Source: Alphaproteobacteria bacterium (GTDB taxonomy: Bacteria > Pseudomonadota > Alphaproteobacteria > Paracaedibacterales > CAIULA01). From it: a DNA stretch of 64,000 nt. Within the stretch, counting starts at the first letter, position 1, and every line of letters begins with the position of its first letter. A program made the translations under genes and the position numbers. The stretch covers positions 1 through 64,000 of the forward strand of contig JAIEPD010000001.1 of assembly GCA_019749935.1 (NCBI GenBank). Reading direction: 5' to 3'. Of the stretch, positions 1 through 9,371 are shown piece by piece. The notes below the pieces were generated by a model. The model did no database searches and was not told the DNA's origin. It saw only the letters and a list, made by a program, of their open reading frames with translations.

Positions 1-85
1 CGCCTATATTTTGTCACTAATATCAAATGATATTCGCATTGATAAGCACAGTGACCTTGTTTCTTTATCTGCATAACAATTTTAA

Positions 86-135
86 TGTAGCAAGAAAATG
101 CGGGGGGCGCTACATCCACGGGGCTAGCCCCGTGG
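86..135. terminator. Nested hairpins: TGTAGC(86-91)/GCTACA(109-114), then perfect 20-bp palindrome CCACGGGGCTAGCCCCGTGG (116-135) followed by TTTT
   Basis: Direct reading of palindrome and following T-tract; probably terminates an upstream gene outside the window, or is a REP-like palindrome. Confidence 0.5.
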
Positions 136-196
136 TTTTATGCGCTATATAAATAGAGCTATTTTTGTCAAAATTAAAGCCTATGCGAGTTTAAAA

Positions 197-1582
197 ATGC
201 CCCGTTTTATTAATATAATTTTCTTCTTATTTTTATCGATCTTTGCTTTTTTTGAAGTAGAGAAAACTTGGGCTGCGGGGCTAGATGAACTTGATATTGT
301 GGTGATTGGAGGAGGTTTGGCAGGCTTAACTGCGTCACGAGAATTTCAAAGAAATGGCCAAACATATGATCTTTTTGAGGCGCTAGATGCATTTGGTGGA
401 CGCGCTCGTGAAGGAGGAGGGGAATGGATTGAGTCTGATCATGTAACTATACAGGGATTAGCGAAGGAACATGGAGTTTCTTTACAAACGGAGCCTTACG
501 ATAAGCCGATCCGTTGCAATCGTAATGGTACAGAGCTTTCTCAAGTTGAAATGATTCCCATTTTAAAGTCAACAATTACAAAATTAAGTGCTGCTGTTTC
601 TAAAGGAGGATTTTGTACAGATGAAGGGAAGTATAAATCCTTAATAGATATTTTGCCTGACCTGACTTCTGATGAGAATCTATTGATCAGAGCCTTTGTA
701 ACATTGGATTTAGGTTTGCCGCCTGAGGAGATACAAGCATCTATAGTTGTTGACTTAAAAAAAGATCTAGGGGACTTTTTAACGGTATTAAGATGTCACT
801 CGTGGGGTGTGTCATCATGGGTTCTTAATCAATTTGCTTATCAGTATCGCGTTAAAGGTGGAATGAATACTCTGATAGAAGCTATGCGAAAACAGCTGGA
901 TGAAGAAAAAATCCATCTAAATCATGAGCTTAAAAGGATTAGCAAAGATGAAAAAGGTAAATTTCATTTGTTTTTTAACACAGGCAATTCTGAGCTTTAT
1001 GAGGTCCGGGCGAATGCAGTCATTACGACGATCCCTTTTAGCGTTCTTCGTCATATAGAGTTAGATGAAAGTCTTGGGTTAACAGATTTGCATAGAAATG
1101 CCATTCAAACTTTGACTTATGGAGCAAACGGAAAAATACAAACGTTAGAAACGATGCCTGAATCTTTTCGCTATCAGCTCAATACTCAACCTCCATCTAC
1201 TCTTTGGAACTCCGTTTCAGGCAAAGGAACAACGATTTTTCTAGGAGGATCCGAGGGAGAAAATCTTGATGAAAATAGTGCACGTCCATTGGCAGAGTCT
1301 ATTTTTGGCAGAACGATTGATACGCCTATAGACGTATATAATTGGTTCAAAAACCCTTTTGCCCGAGGCAGCTATCCAGCGCGTGGCCTTTATAATCCTT
1401 CGCTAGATGACCCTAGCAAAGTTCTTAAAGGTCTTCGCGCCTGTACTGAGCCTGTTGATCTTTTCTATTTTGCTGGTGATCACACCTTGCTAGAAAACGT
1501 CGGTTATATGGAGAGCGCAGTTCAGTCTGGAATCGTAGCAGCCCAAGATCTGTGCGAAAAATACCGTCTTAGAACTAGCTAA
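197..1582 (+). CDS. Exported FAD-dependent amine oxidase / NAD(P)-binding protein (flavin monoamine oxidase family)
   Basis: ORF 140..1582; Rossmann motif VVIGGGLAGLTASREFQRNG, C-terminal YFAGDHT..GYMESAVQSG; signal peptide if translation starts at ATG 197 (MPRFINIIFFLFLSIFAFFEVEKTWAA). Confidence 0.85.
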   Translation: MPRFINIIFFLFLSIFAFFEVEKTWAAGLDELDIVVIGGGLAGLTASREFQRNGQTYDLFEALDAFGGRAREGGGEWIESDHVTIQGLAKEHGVSLQTEPYDKPIRCNRNGTELSQVEMIPILKSTITKLSAAVSKGGFCTDEGKYKSLIDILPDLTSDENLLIRAFVTLDLGLPPEEIQASIVVDLKKDLGDFLTVLRCHSWGVSSWVLNQFAYQYRVKGGMNTLIEAMRKQLDEEKIHLNHELKRISKDEKGKFHLFFNTGNSELYEVRANAVITTIPFSVLRHIELDESLGLTDLHRNAIQTLTYGANGKIQTLETMPESFRYQLNTQPPSTLWNSVSGKGTTIFLGGSEGENLDENSARPLAESIFGRTIDTPIDVYNWFKNPFARGSYPARGLYNPSLDDPSKVLKGLRACTEPVDLFYFAGDHTLLENVGYMESAVQSGIVAAQDLCEKYRLRTS

Positions 1583-1617
1583 TAATATAATCTGATTTAG
1601 TGTCGGATGTTGTATCT

Positions 1618-1650
1618 AAGCTAGAAAAGTGGAAAACAATAGCTTTTTTA
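1618..1650 (+). terminator. Possible weak Rho-independent terminator (AAGCTA...TAGCTTTTTT)
   Basis: 6-bp stem followed by T-run downstream of the amine oxidase ORF. Confidence 0.3.
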
Positions 1651-1731
1651 CTCTCTTGTTTGCTAGCATAATGTGATATCAAGACCTGTTAGGTTATCAT
1701 ATAATTAAATTATTTTAGAAAAGGAGCCTTT

Positions 1732-2019
1732 ATGGCAGTCGGAAAATCAGAGCTTATTAATTACATAGCTGCAGAAACAAAACTTACAAAAGTTGATTCA
1801 CAAAAAGCAATCGAAGCTGTTTTGGATGGAATCACTGATGCTCTTAAAAAAGGAGAAGACGTCAGACTGATTGGTTTTGGTTCATTTGCAATCAGCAAAA
1901 GCGCAGCAAGAGAAGGCCGCAACCCAAGAACTGGAGAAACCATTAAGATTGCTGCTAGCAACCGTCCTGTCTTCAGAGTTGGTAAAGAGCTGAAAGAAGC
2001 CGTAAATAAAGCTAAATAA
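1732..2019 (+). CDS. hupB: HU family DNA-binding protein
   Basis: 95 aa; KSELI..., GREGRNPRTGETIKIAASNRPVFRVGKELKEAVN signature of HU; preceded by AAGGAG RBS. Confidence 0.95.
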   Translation: MAVGKSELINYIAAETKLTKVDSQKAIEAVLDGITDALKKGEDVRLIGFGSFAISKSAAREGRNPRTGETIKIAASNRPVFRVGKELKEAVNKAK

Positions 2020-2045
2020 ATTATTTAGTGGGATAGGGGCTTAAA

Positions 2046-2636
2046 TTGAAAAGAAAAATATCATTTAAGCCCTTTATCTTTTTAAAAAACCCACTTTCCG
2101 TCAGCATTGCCATTGTATTTTTTATTATTGGATATGGCGTCCATGAATCTTTAACAGAAACCTCTCAACCTCTTTTGGTTCAAAGCCAAGACGGCATTCT
2201 CTGTAAAACATGTTTTACGCCAACGCATCACTGTTTGCCACTTATTCTAGAAGCAATCCAAAAAGCTCAAAAGACAATTAAAATGCAAGTTTATTCTTTC
2301 ACCTCAAAAGAAATTGCAGATGCCCTGCTAACGGCGCATCAAAGGGGCGTGAAAGTCGTAATTATTTCTGATAAAAGCAACAGAACTGCTGCCCATACCC
2401 AAGTCAGAGATTTAAAATCCAAAGGAATTGACGTGTTGTTTGATACAACGCCCGCTATTGCACATAACAAGATTATCCTTGTGGACGATTCGATTGTGCT
2501 AACAGGAAGTTATAATTTCACCAAAGCGGCAGAGCACCGAAATGCTGAAAACCTTTTGCTAATCCGCAGCAAAAAGATAGCAGAGCAGTATCACGATAAT
2601 TTCAGCAGACGTCTAAGAGTATCTAAACTGAATTAA
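2046..2636 (+). CDS. Phospholipase D-like nuclease (single HKD domain), membrane-anchored or exported
   Basis: HNKIILVDDSIVLTGSYNFT is a PLD HxKx4D motif; N-terminal hydrophobic segment; TTG start. Confidence 0.88.
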   Translation: MKRKISFKPFIFLKNPLSVSIAIVFFIIGYGVHESLTETSQPLLVQSQDGILCKTCFTPTHHCLPLILEAIQKAQKTIKMQVYSFTSKEIADALLTAHQRGVKVVIISDKSNRTAAHTQVRDLKSKGIDVLFDTTPAIAHNKIILVDDSIVLTGSYNFTKAAEHRNAENLLLIRSKKIAEQYHDNFSRRLRVSKLN

Positions 2637-2690
2637 GCATTGGTGTTTTCTAGAAGAGGAAGCATATCCAGGACGTATTTGAAAATATTT

Positions 2691-3635
2691 TTACTCATCA
2701 TCAAATATACTATTTCCTGGACTATTAACAACAGTGCTTTTAGAAGCAGTGGACTGTGGTGTACCTGCGCCACCTCTTGATTTAGTCGGAGTCATTGTTG
2801 TGGCAGAGCCAGCTGTTTTTTGCGGCGTAACGCTAACAGTCCCCGATCTAGACGGAATTGCAGCGCTAGCAAATAATGAATTTTTAAGGGCCAAAGGATC
2901 AACCGGTACAATCCCTAAAAATTTCAAAAACTGAAGAAAAGTCTTAAAGTTTGGTCGTCTAGTAGATGAATTTAGTTCTGCTTCAGTGATTGCTTGTATG
3001 TTGCTGTAGTCAGTGTCTTCACCAACATATTCAAAAACACCATTCTCAAAAAGATCGGTAGACATATTGATAATTTCTGTAACTGATGCAGGTAAAGTTG
3101 GTGGGGTGTAGCTCAAGCTATTTTTAATAGCGTTATAAAATCTTGCCGCTGCCGTTTCAGACATTGAGTCTGTTGGAGGAGACTCTTTATTTGCATTAAA
3201 ATCAAGAGCTCCTGCACCCCTAACATCAACCTCAACAGGATGCGCTATTCTTTGTAAGGCTTTAATAAGAATTGCCTTTCTTTCAGCTGAACTGCGCCCT
3301 GGAAGTTTATTAAGAGTTTTTATGACAATTTGCTGTACAAATTTTTTAATATTTTTAGTTGAATCTCTTTGGTTTGCTGCAGCCATAATATCTGGAGCAA
3401 ATTTTTCATCCAGTACGTTAATAATTACCTGAGGCGTAAAAGTAAATTTATTAATAGTAGAACTTGTTTTACCCTCACGAACATATCCATAGATAGCTAT
3501 ATTTCTAGTTGTATCAAGATGTTGATTATTTAACCTAGTATCATCAGGGACGAGGCCAGATGCATTGCCAACAACCGGTATCAGGATAGTTAATACGAGC
3601 ACGAGTTGGGTTAATAGATATATTGTCTTTCTCAA
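2691..3635 (-). CDS. Hypothetical exported protein with Ser/Thr/Pro-rich C-terminal tail
   Basis: 314-aa ORF with signal peptide MRKTIYLLTQLVLVLTILIPVVGNASG; no family recognised. Confidence 0.65.
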   Translation of the reverse strand: MRKTIYLLTQLVLVLTILIPVVGNASGLVPDDTRLNNQHLDTTRNIAIYGYVREGKTSSTINKFTFTPQVIINVLDEKFAPDIMAAANQRDSTKNIKKFVQQIVIKTLNKLPGRSSAERKAILIKALQRIAHPVEVDVRGAGALDFNANKESPPTDSMSETAAARFYNAIKNSLSYTPPTLPASVTEIINMSTDLFENGVFEYVGEDTDYSNIQAITEAELNSSTRRPNFKTFLQFLKFLGIVPVDPLALKNSLFASAAIPSRSGTVSVTPQKTAGSATTMTPTKSRGGAGTPQSTASKSTVVNSPGNSIFDDE

Positions 3636-3776
3636 AGGTTTTTCTCTAAAGAAGATTGTTGTTAGACAATCATACGACTATATGGATTAACAAATAATTA
3701 AAGTACAGAAATAAAACTTGAGAGAATTTCAGTTAAAAAAACATTGCACGATAGATTTTAGGTGTCATTTTTTTAT

Positions 3777-4094
3777 CTAAGGCCAATTTTCAATCTCTTG
3801 TTCTAGGGAATATTGGACTTCTAAAGATTTTTCTTTCATAATCTCGTTCATTAGAAATGTGTAATGTTTTATAAGATCAGTTAACTTTTCTGAGATTTTT
3901 TGGAAATCGACAATCATTTCACAAAAATTTGCATCTTTATGTTTAGAAATAAATTTAGTGACCCATCTTTTTGCATCATATAGATCATATAAGGTACACA
4001 ATATATCCAGTGAATTTTCTTCATTAGAGGTTCTTAAAAGATCCACAGGTAGGTGGGCGGGACATTGTACGGCAATAATAGGCATTTTATTCAT
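3777..4094 (-). CDS. Hypothetical protein
   Basis: 105-aa ORF, no recognisable domain. Confidence 0.5.
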   Translation of the reverse strand: MNKMPIIAVQCPAHLPVDLLRTSNEENSLDILCTLYDLYDAKRWVTKFISKHKDANFCEMIVDFQKISEKLTDLIKHYTFLMNEIMKEKSLEVQYSLEQEIENWP

Positions 4095-4301
4095 CTCCGT
4101 AAGTCTATTGTGATACTATATGAAGCCAAATCGTTTGTCAGGGCAACCTACCTTTTTTTAGAGGTATTATCCATTTCTTTAGCTTTTATGATTTATTTTT
4201 ATACTTTAAATAAATTTTAAATATACCTATCAAAAATGTGAGCTAGCAATTCTTTGGTAAATAAGTAGACAATCCCATATTGACTTTTTTGAATTGGGGT
4301 T

Positions 4302-4580
4302 ATGTTTATGAGGTGTAAAAAATGCGGAAGCGTTAAATATTGTAAAGCAGGTAAGGTAAGAGGGATGCAGAGATATAAATGTAAAATCTGTCAATCAACG
4401 TTTACTGACACATCCGTTAGAGGGCGTCCTTTAAGTCAAAAATTATTCGCATTAATGCTTAGGAAAGAGGGGATCACTCTTAGTAAGATTGCTGAACAAT
4501 TTGATTTATCAACGCCTGCTGTGTGGAAATGGGTGCACATACTTGAAAAGCAGGAAGCATTGCAGAATAAAAACTCTTAA
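4302..4580 (+). CDS. IS1-type InsA-like zinc-ribbon/HTH protein, stand-alone
   Basis: CKKCGS..YCKAGKVRGMQRYKCKICQSTFT zinc ribbon plus helix-turn-helix EGITLSKIAEQFDLSTPAVWKWV; no DDE transposase partner follows. Confidence 0.7.
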   Translation: MFMRCKKCGSVKYCKAGKVRGMQRYKCKICQSTFTDTSVRGRPLSQKLFALMLRKEGITLSKIAEQFDLSTPAVWKWVHILEKQEALQNKNS

Positions 4581-4604
4581 TCCTAAACCATGTTTGATTA
4601 AGAG
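4574..4604. terminator. Bidirectional hairpin CTCTTAATC/GATTAAGAG between convergent genes
   Basis: Perfect 9-bp stem, 13-nt loop, overlaps the stop of ORF 4302..4580 and abuts the stop of the LuxR gene. Confidence 0.45.
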
Positions 4605-4607
4605 CGC

Positions 4608-5330
4608 TTATTCTGGATTTTGTATAAGCCCATGAGCTGTTGCTAGCCCAAATAAAAAAAGAGCATGAGCTAGTGATGTTGCTTTCAATTTTTGGCGGAT
4701 ATTTCTAAGATGAAAAATAATCGTTGAGTCTGAAACACCTAAGTTATAGGCAATGATTTTTATGGATTGGCCGCGAGATTTCATTTGCAGAATTTCTTTT
4801 TCTCTATGGGTAAGGGTATGGATGTGGTGATTTGCATCAATAATTCGCCTGCGATCATAATAAAGTTGAGCTGCAAGAGTAAGGGTGTAGGCAATATTGG
4901 GATGAATATTTTCCTGATCCAGAATTGTTAAAAAAGATTGGCCGTCAATTCTGGGAAGAAGAGGGATGGTTGTCCCGAGCTTAATATTAAAATCAGCTGC
5001 ATCATTGAAAAATTGATTTTGGATGGGGGTTAATCCTTCAATAGTCTTTTTGTTCCAATGAAATGGAAGCTGCATTTTTCCATAACTAAAAAAAATGGGG
5101 TCATGGTTATAATATTTGTTTTCAAGATAGTGGTCTAGCCAGGCTTTAGGATAGGTGGTTAAAAAGAATTTTATACTTTTTTCTGATCCCTTATTTGCAA
5201 TATCGACAAAAGCATATCTTTCAATAAGGTAATATTCAAAAAGTTTTGTAAGAGACCTATCAAGATCAAGGTTCGTTTGGCTCAGGCTGAGAGCTTCTAG
5301 TAATAAACCTATTTCTTGGTTGTCCAGCAT
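4608..5330 (-). CDS. LuxR family transcriptional regulator with N-terminal autoinducer-binding-type domain
   Basis: N-terminal YPKAWLDHYLENKYYNHDPIF pattern and C-terminal LTHREKEILQMKSRGQSIKIIAYNLGVSDSTIIFHLRNIRQKL GerE-type HTH. Confidence 0.88.
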   Translation of the reverse strand: MLDNQEIGLLLEALSLSQTNLDLDRSLTKLFEYYLIERYAFVDIANKGSEKSIKFFLTTYPKAWLDHYLENKYYNHDPIFFSYGKMQLPFHWNKKTIEGLTPIQNQFFNDAADFNIKLGTTIPLLPRIDGQSFLTILDQENIHPNIAYTLTLAAQLYYDRRRIIDANHHIHTLTHREKEILQMKSRGQSIKIIAYNLGVSDSTIIFHLRNIRQKLKATSLAHALFLFGLATAHGLIQNPE

Positions 5331-5447
5331 TCAGTATTCCTTTTATCTTTAGATACCTTCGAGACTATGTGGGTAATCTTTTTATAATTTTTTTCATAGG
5401 AACAAGTTGAATATACTTCCTCTACACTAAAAATTAGAAAATAAAAA

Positions 5448-5475
5448 CCTATCGATTTTGATAGGGGTTTTTTTT
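5448..5475 (+). terminator. Intrinsic terminator CCTATC-gatttt-GATAGG + GGTTTTTTTT
   Basis: 6-bp stem (extendable) followed by 8 T; lies in an intergenic region upstream of ORF 5553..5750 with no upstream + strand gene. Confidence 0.6.
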
Positions 5476-5552
5476 CGCTTGCAAGAAAGTGTGTTTTACC
5501 CTTTAAGATATATCAAGGGATTTAAAAAGGTTTTTGTGGGCTATAGATTTTT

Positions 5553-5750
5553 ATGGAAGATAAAATGAATTGTAACGCTTTTCCTGAAGAAAGTGCTGTT
5601 CTTAGGGAATTGAAGATACTCAAATCTCAGGACGAGATGGCTCAAATTTTAATTCTTAATTTTAACGAAATTGAGAACGATAATAAAACAAATGAAAGTG
5701 AAGAATTTTTTAATTTAATTAATTTGAAAGATTCACATTTTCCTCACTGA
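5553..5750 (+). CDS. Small acidic hypothetical protein
   Basis: 65-aa ORF, followed by a strong intrinsic terminator. Confidence 0.45.
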   Translation: MEDKMNCNAFPEESAVLRELKILKSQDEMAQILILNFNEIENDNKTNESEEFFNLINLKDSHFPH

Positions 5751-5770
5751 GTATGCGTGAGGTCTTTTTA
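5743..5770 (+). terminator. Intrinsic terminator CCTCAC-tgagtatgc-GTGAGG-TCTTTTT
   Basis: 6-bp GC-containing stem and T-tract overlapping the end of ORF 5553..5750. Confidence 0.65.
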
Positions 5771-5836
5771 GAGTTATATTTAACTTTCTGCAGGTCTAGC
5801 AAAAGAACAAAGCCTACCAGAGTGCGTACTGTTAGC

Positions 5837-6049
5837 TTAAGCGATTATATCTGGCCTTAAAACACTGTTAATTTTCGTGATTTTTTCTTGCAGGGCACAT
5901 TTTTGCTTTTTCATGCGATAAAGTCGCATATCTACAGCACCTACGGACATCTTTTTGAGGCCGCTCATTTCTCGTTCAATCTGTAGTTTTTCTTGTTTAA
6001 CAACAAGAAGCTCGTTGCGCAGATTTTGGTCACTAGAAAAGTTCATCAT
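5837..6049 (-). CDS. DUF465/YdcH-like small coiled-coil protein
   Basis: 70 aa, charged; ..DMRLYRMKKQKCALQEKITKI is typical of YdcH-like proteins. Confidence 0.65.
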   Translation of the reverse strand: MMNFSSDQNLRNELLVVKQEKLQIEREMSGLKKMSVGAVDMRLYRMKKQKCALQEKITKINSVLRPDIIA

Positions 6050-6227
6050 TTCTTGTAGCCCCCCCCACTTATATTATTGCTAAATATAATTTGTACTTTT
6101 TTACAAAAAAATCAAGCTAAAAAGTAAAAAAAGAGTTAATTCTTTTTCTTGAAAGGACTGCCATTCTTTTTCAAAAGATGCTATGGTGGAGCGTCTTCTT
6201 GCTATATTTAAAGTTTAGGTATCTTTT

Positions 6228-9002
6228 ATGACATCGTCTACAGCCCTTGTTTCAGATGTAAAGCCAGTTCCCATTGAAGAGGAGATGAAACGCTCCTATC
6301 TTGATTATGCGATGAGTGTGATTGTCTCACGCGCCTTGCCCGATGTGAGAGATGGCTTGAAACCCGTTCATCGTCGTATTCTTTTCGCGATGAAGGATGC
6401 TGGAAACGATTATAACCGACCTTACCGTAAGTCAGCACGCGTTGTTGGAGACGTCATGGGTAAGTATCACCCTCATGGTAATGCTCCGATTTATGAGGCA
6501 ATGGTTCGTTTAACCCAGGATTTTAGCTTAAGGCTTCCTTTAATAGACGGCCAAGGTAACTTTGGTTCTATGGATGGTGATCCAGCAGCAGCGGAACGTT
6601 ATACTGAAGCGCGTTTAAGCCGTGCCTCACATGATTTATTAGAAGATATTGATAAAGACACCGTTGATTTTCAATCCAACTATGATGAAACTTTAGTTGA
6701 ACCTAAGGTTCTTCCTGCTCGTTTTCCAAACTTATTGGTCAATGGTACCAGCGGTATCGCTGTTGGTATGGCAACCAGCGTTCCAACCCATAATCTGGGT
6801 GAGGTTATTGATGCATGTTGCGCGTTGATTGAAAATCCAGACCTGACCTTGATGGAATTAATGCAGATTATTCCAGGGCCCGATTTTCCAACAGGCGGGA
6901 TCATTATGGGCCGCTATGGCATTATGGAGGCATTCCGTACCGGACGTGGCAGCATTAGGGTGCGTGGTAAAACCAGCATAGAAAACGTAAGGGGTGAGCG
7001 AGAAGCCATTATTATCTCCGAGATCCCTTTCCAAGTTAACAAAGCAAAGATGATTGAGAAAATCGCTGAACTGGTTAAGGATAAAATTATTGAAGGTATC
7101 AGTGATTTACGCGACGAATCAGACCGTGATGGTGTGCGCGTTGTTATCGAATTAAAACGTGACGCAGTTGCTGATGTTGTTTTGAATCAACTCTATCGCT
7201 ACAGCCCCCTTCAAACAGGTGTTAGCTTTAATATGTTGGCTTTGGTTCATGGTAGGCCCGAACAGTTATCTTTAAAGAGAATTTTAGAGGCTTTCTTAGA
7301 TTTCAGAGAAGAAGTCATCCTTAGAAGAACGCGTTTTGAATTAGCAAAAGCTCGTGAGAAAGCCCATATTTTATTGGGGTTTGCTGTTGCGGTTGCAAAC
7401 ATTGATCCAATCATTGCGCTTATCAGAGCTGCTGTAGACAGAATTGACGCTAAGCAAGAGTTAATGGATCGCTCTTGGGATGCTAGTGTTGTAGCTCCGC
7501 TTTTGGCTTTGGTTGATGAGGCGCCAGAGGCAACAACATATCGTCTTACCGAAGCACAGGCCTTAGCCATTCTTGACTTACGTTTACATCGTTTAACGGG
7601 TCTAGAGCGCGATAAAATCAAAGCAGACTTAGAAGAAATTGTTGGTGAAATCCAAGAATATCTTAGTATTTTAGCATCTCGCCAACGCGTTCTTGATATT
7701 TTGCGCGATGAATTAATCCAGATTAAAACTCAATTCCCAAGCCCTCGCCGTACTGAAATCGAAGAAAGTGATGCAACTGTTGACGTTGAAGACCTGATTC
7801 AGCGTGAAGACATGGTCATGACTGTTAGTATGAGCGGCTATATAAAAAGAGTTCCCTTATCTACATATCGTGCACAAAAACGGGGTGGTCGCGGACGTTC
7901 TGGTATGACAACGCGTGATGAAGATGTTGTCAGTGATGTTATTGTCGCTAATACACACAGTAACGTTTTGTTCTTTTCAACCTTGGGTAAGGTTTACCAG
8001 ATGAAGGTTTACCGTCTTCCTTTAGGAACGCCGCAATCAAAGGGCAGGGCGATGATTAACTTATTACCTCTATCCCCTGGCGAGACAATTTCTACGGTTT
8101 TGGTGATGCCAGAGGAAAAAGAAGAGCAAGAAAAGTTCCTCATTTTTGCAACAAGTCTTGGAAACATAAGGCGTAACAAGTTAGAAGATTTTGCCAATAT
8201 TATGTCGAATGGTAAAAGAGCGATGCGTCTTGATGAGAACGAAGCGCTTATTTCAGTAATGTTAGCGCATGAAAGCGATGATATCATGCTCTCGACCAGA
8301 AATGGTGTATGTAATCGTTTCCATGTAACAGATATTCGTATTTTTGCAGGTCGTGATTCCAATGGGGTCAGAGGTATTCGTCTGCAAGGTGATGATCATG
8401 TTATTTCAATGGCGATTGTTGGTCAAGGTAAGCTTGATATGGACGAAAGAAATGCCTATCTGCGCCAAGCCCTTAAATTAAGGCAAGCGAATCAAGGCGA
8501 AGAAGAGGTTGGCGTTGAAGATTTAGAACCTCAAGAAGGGGTTGATGAAACCTATAAGCTTGACAATGATCGTTTTAATGAATTATCTGCAGCTGAACAG
8601 TTTATTTTAACGATTACAGAACGCGGTTACGGTAAGCGAAGCTCCGCGTATGAATATCGCACCACCAATCGGGGCAGCCAAGGATTTACCAGCATTGCAG
8701 TTAATACGCGCAATGGCGGTGTTGTTGCATCATTCCCGGTAAGTCCTGAAGATCACATCATGCTTGTAACGGATCAAGGGCGCTTGATTCGCTGCCCAAT
8801 TCATGACGTTCGCATCACAAGGCGATCAGCCCAAGGTGTAATTATCTTTAGAGTTGATCAGGATGAGAAAGTCGTTGCGGTTAGCCGCATTCCTGCAGGC
8901 GATGAAGAGGACGAAGGAACTGATTCAGAAGGCGTTAATGACAATGAAATTATGTCTTCAGCTGAGGATGTGATTGATGAAACACAGCCTGGTGATGAGT
9001 AG
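6228..9002 (+). CDS. gyrA: DNA gyrase subunit A
   Basis: [33 protein letters not shown], catalytic RYTEARLS, C-terminal GyrA-box [10 protein letters not shown]; alphaproteobacterial-type acidic insertion. Confidence 0.98.
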   Translation: MTSSTALVSDVKPVPIEEEMKRSYLDYAMSVIVSRALPDVRDGLKPVHRRILFAMKDAGNDYNRPYRKSARVVGDVMGKYHPHGNAPIYEAMVRLTQDFSLRLPLIDGQGNFGSMDGDPAAAERYTEARLSRASHDLLEDIDKDTVDFQSNYDETLVEPKVLPARFPNLLVNGTSGIAVGMATSVPTHNLGEVIDACCALIENPDLTLMELMQIIPGPDFPTGGIIMGRYGIMEAFRTGRGSIRVRGKTSIENVRGEREAIIISEIPFQVNKAKMIEKIAELVKDKIIEGISDLRDESDRDGVRVVIELKRDAVADVVLNQLYRYSPLQTGVSFNMLALVHGRPEQLSLKRILEAFLDFREEVILRRTRFELAKAREKAHILLGFAVAVANIDPIIALIRAAVDRIDAKQELMDRSWDASVVAPLLALVDEAPEATTYRLTEAQALAILDLRLHRLTGLERDKIKADLEEIVGEIQEYLSILASRQRVLDILRDELIQIKTQFPSPRRTEIEESDATVDVEDLIQREDMVMTVSMSGYIKRVPLSTYRAQKRGGRGRSGMTTRDEDVVSDVIVANTHSNVLFFSTLGKVYQMKVYRLPLGTPQSKGRAMINLLPLSPGETISTVLVMPEEKEEQEKFLIFATSLGNIRRNKLEDFANIMSNGKRAMRLDENEALISVMLAHESDDIMLSTRNGVCNRFHVTDIRIFAGRDSNGVRGIRLQGDDHVISMAIVGQGKLDMDERNAYLRQALKLRQANQGEEEVGVEDLEPQEGVDETYKLDNDRFNELSAAEQFILTITERGYGKRSSAYEYRTTNRGSQGFTSIAVNTRNGGVVASFPVSPEDHIMLVTDQGRLIRCPIHDVRITRRSAQGVIIFRVDQDEKVVAVSRIPAGDEEDEGTDSEGVNDNEIMSSAEDVIDETQPGDE

Positions 9003-9057
9003 TTGAATACTAACTGGGCGATTCTCTGGGGTCTTCTAACTCAAAGCGCCCAAAGCA

Positions 9058-9333
9058 TTATGAGTGTGCGTACCGAAATAAGCGAAGAAAAGCATACGGA
9101 GATCTTGTTGCAGCAACAGGTGATTCTTGTGCTTTTGCATTTTTTTCGGCAAGAGCAAGCCTTAATTCAAGGTCATCAAAAGCATCTTCAGTAACATTTA
9201 CAGGGCGCATCCTACCTCTATTTGGGGAATCATTTGTTAGGTCATCCTCTGTAGAGCTGCCCTTTGCCATAACTGCTCCAGAAAAAACAATTGTAGATAG
9301 ACCTATAGTCATAACCTTTATCAACGATTTCAT
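9058..9333 (-). CDS. Small exported hypothetical protein
   Basis: From ATG at 9333 (complement) gives signal peptide MKSLIKVMTIGLSTIVFSGAVMA; the track ORF extends to 9393 only by reading into the IS terminal repeat. Confidence 0.5.
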   Translation of the reverse strand: MKSLIKVMTIGLSTIVFSGAVMAKGSSTEDDLTNDSPNRGRMRPVNVTEDAFDDLELRLALAEKNAKAQESPVAATRSPYAFLRLFRYAHS

Positions 9334-9371
9334 ATTTCTTACTCGAATTCTCAAAGGCATTATTAAAAAAT

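Noticed and set aside
6238-8362. Several 66-124 aa ORFs antisense to gyrA
   Set aside because: Entirely inside a well-supported gyrA; low-complexity translations typical of antisense shadow frames.
9003-9194. 63-aa + strand ORF directly after the gyrA stop
   Set aside because: TTG start, no recognisable features, antisense to the signal-peptide-bearing ORF 9058-9333, which is more plausible.
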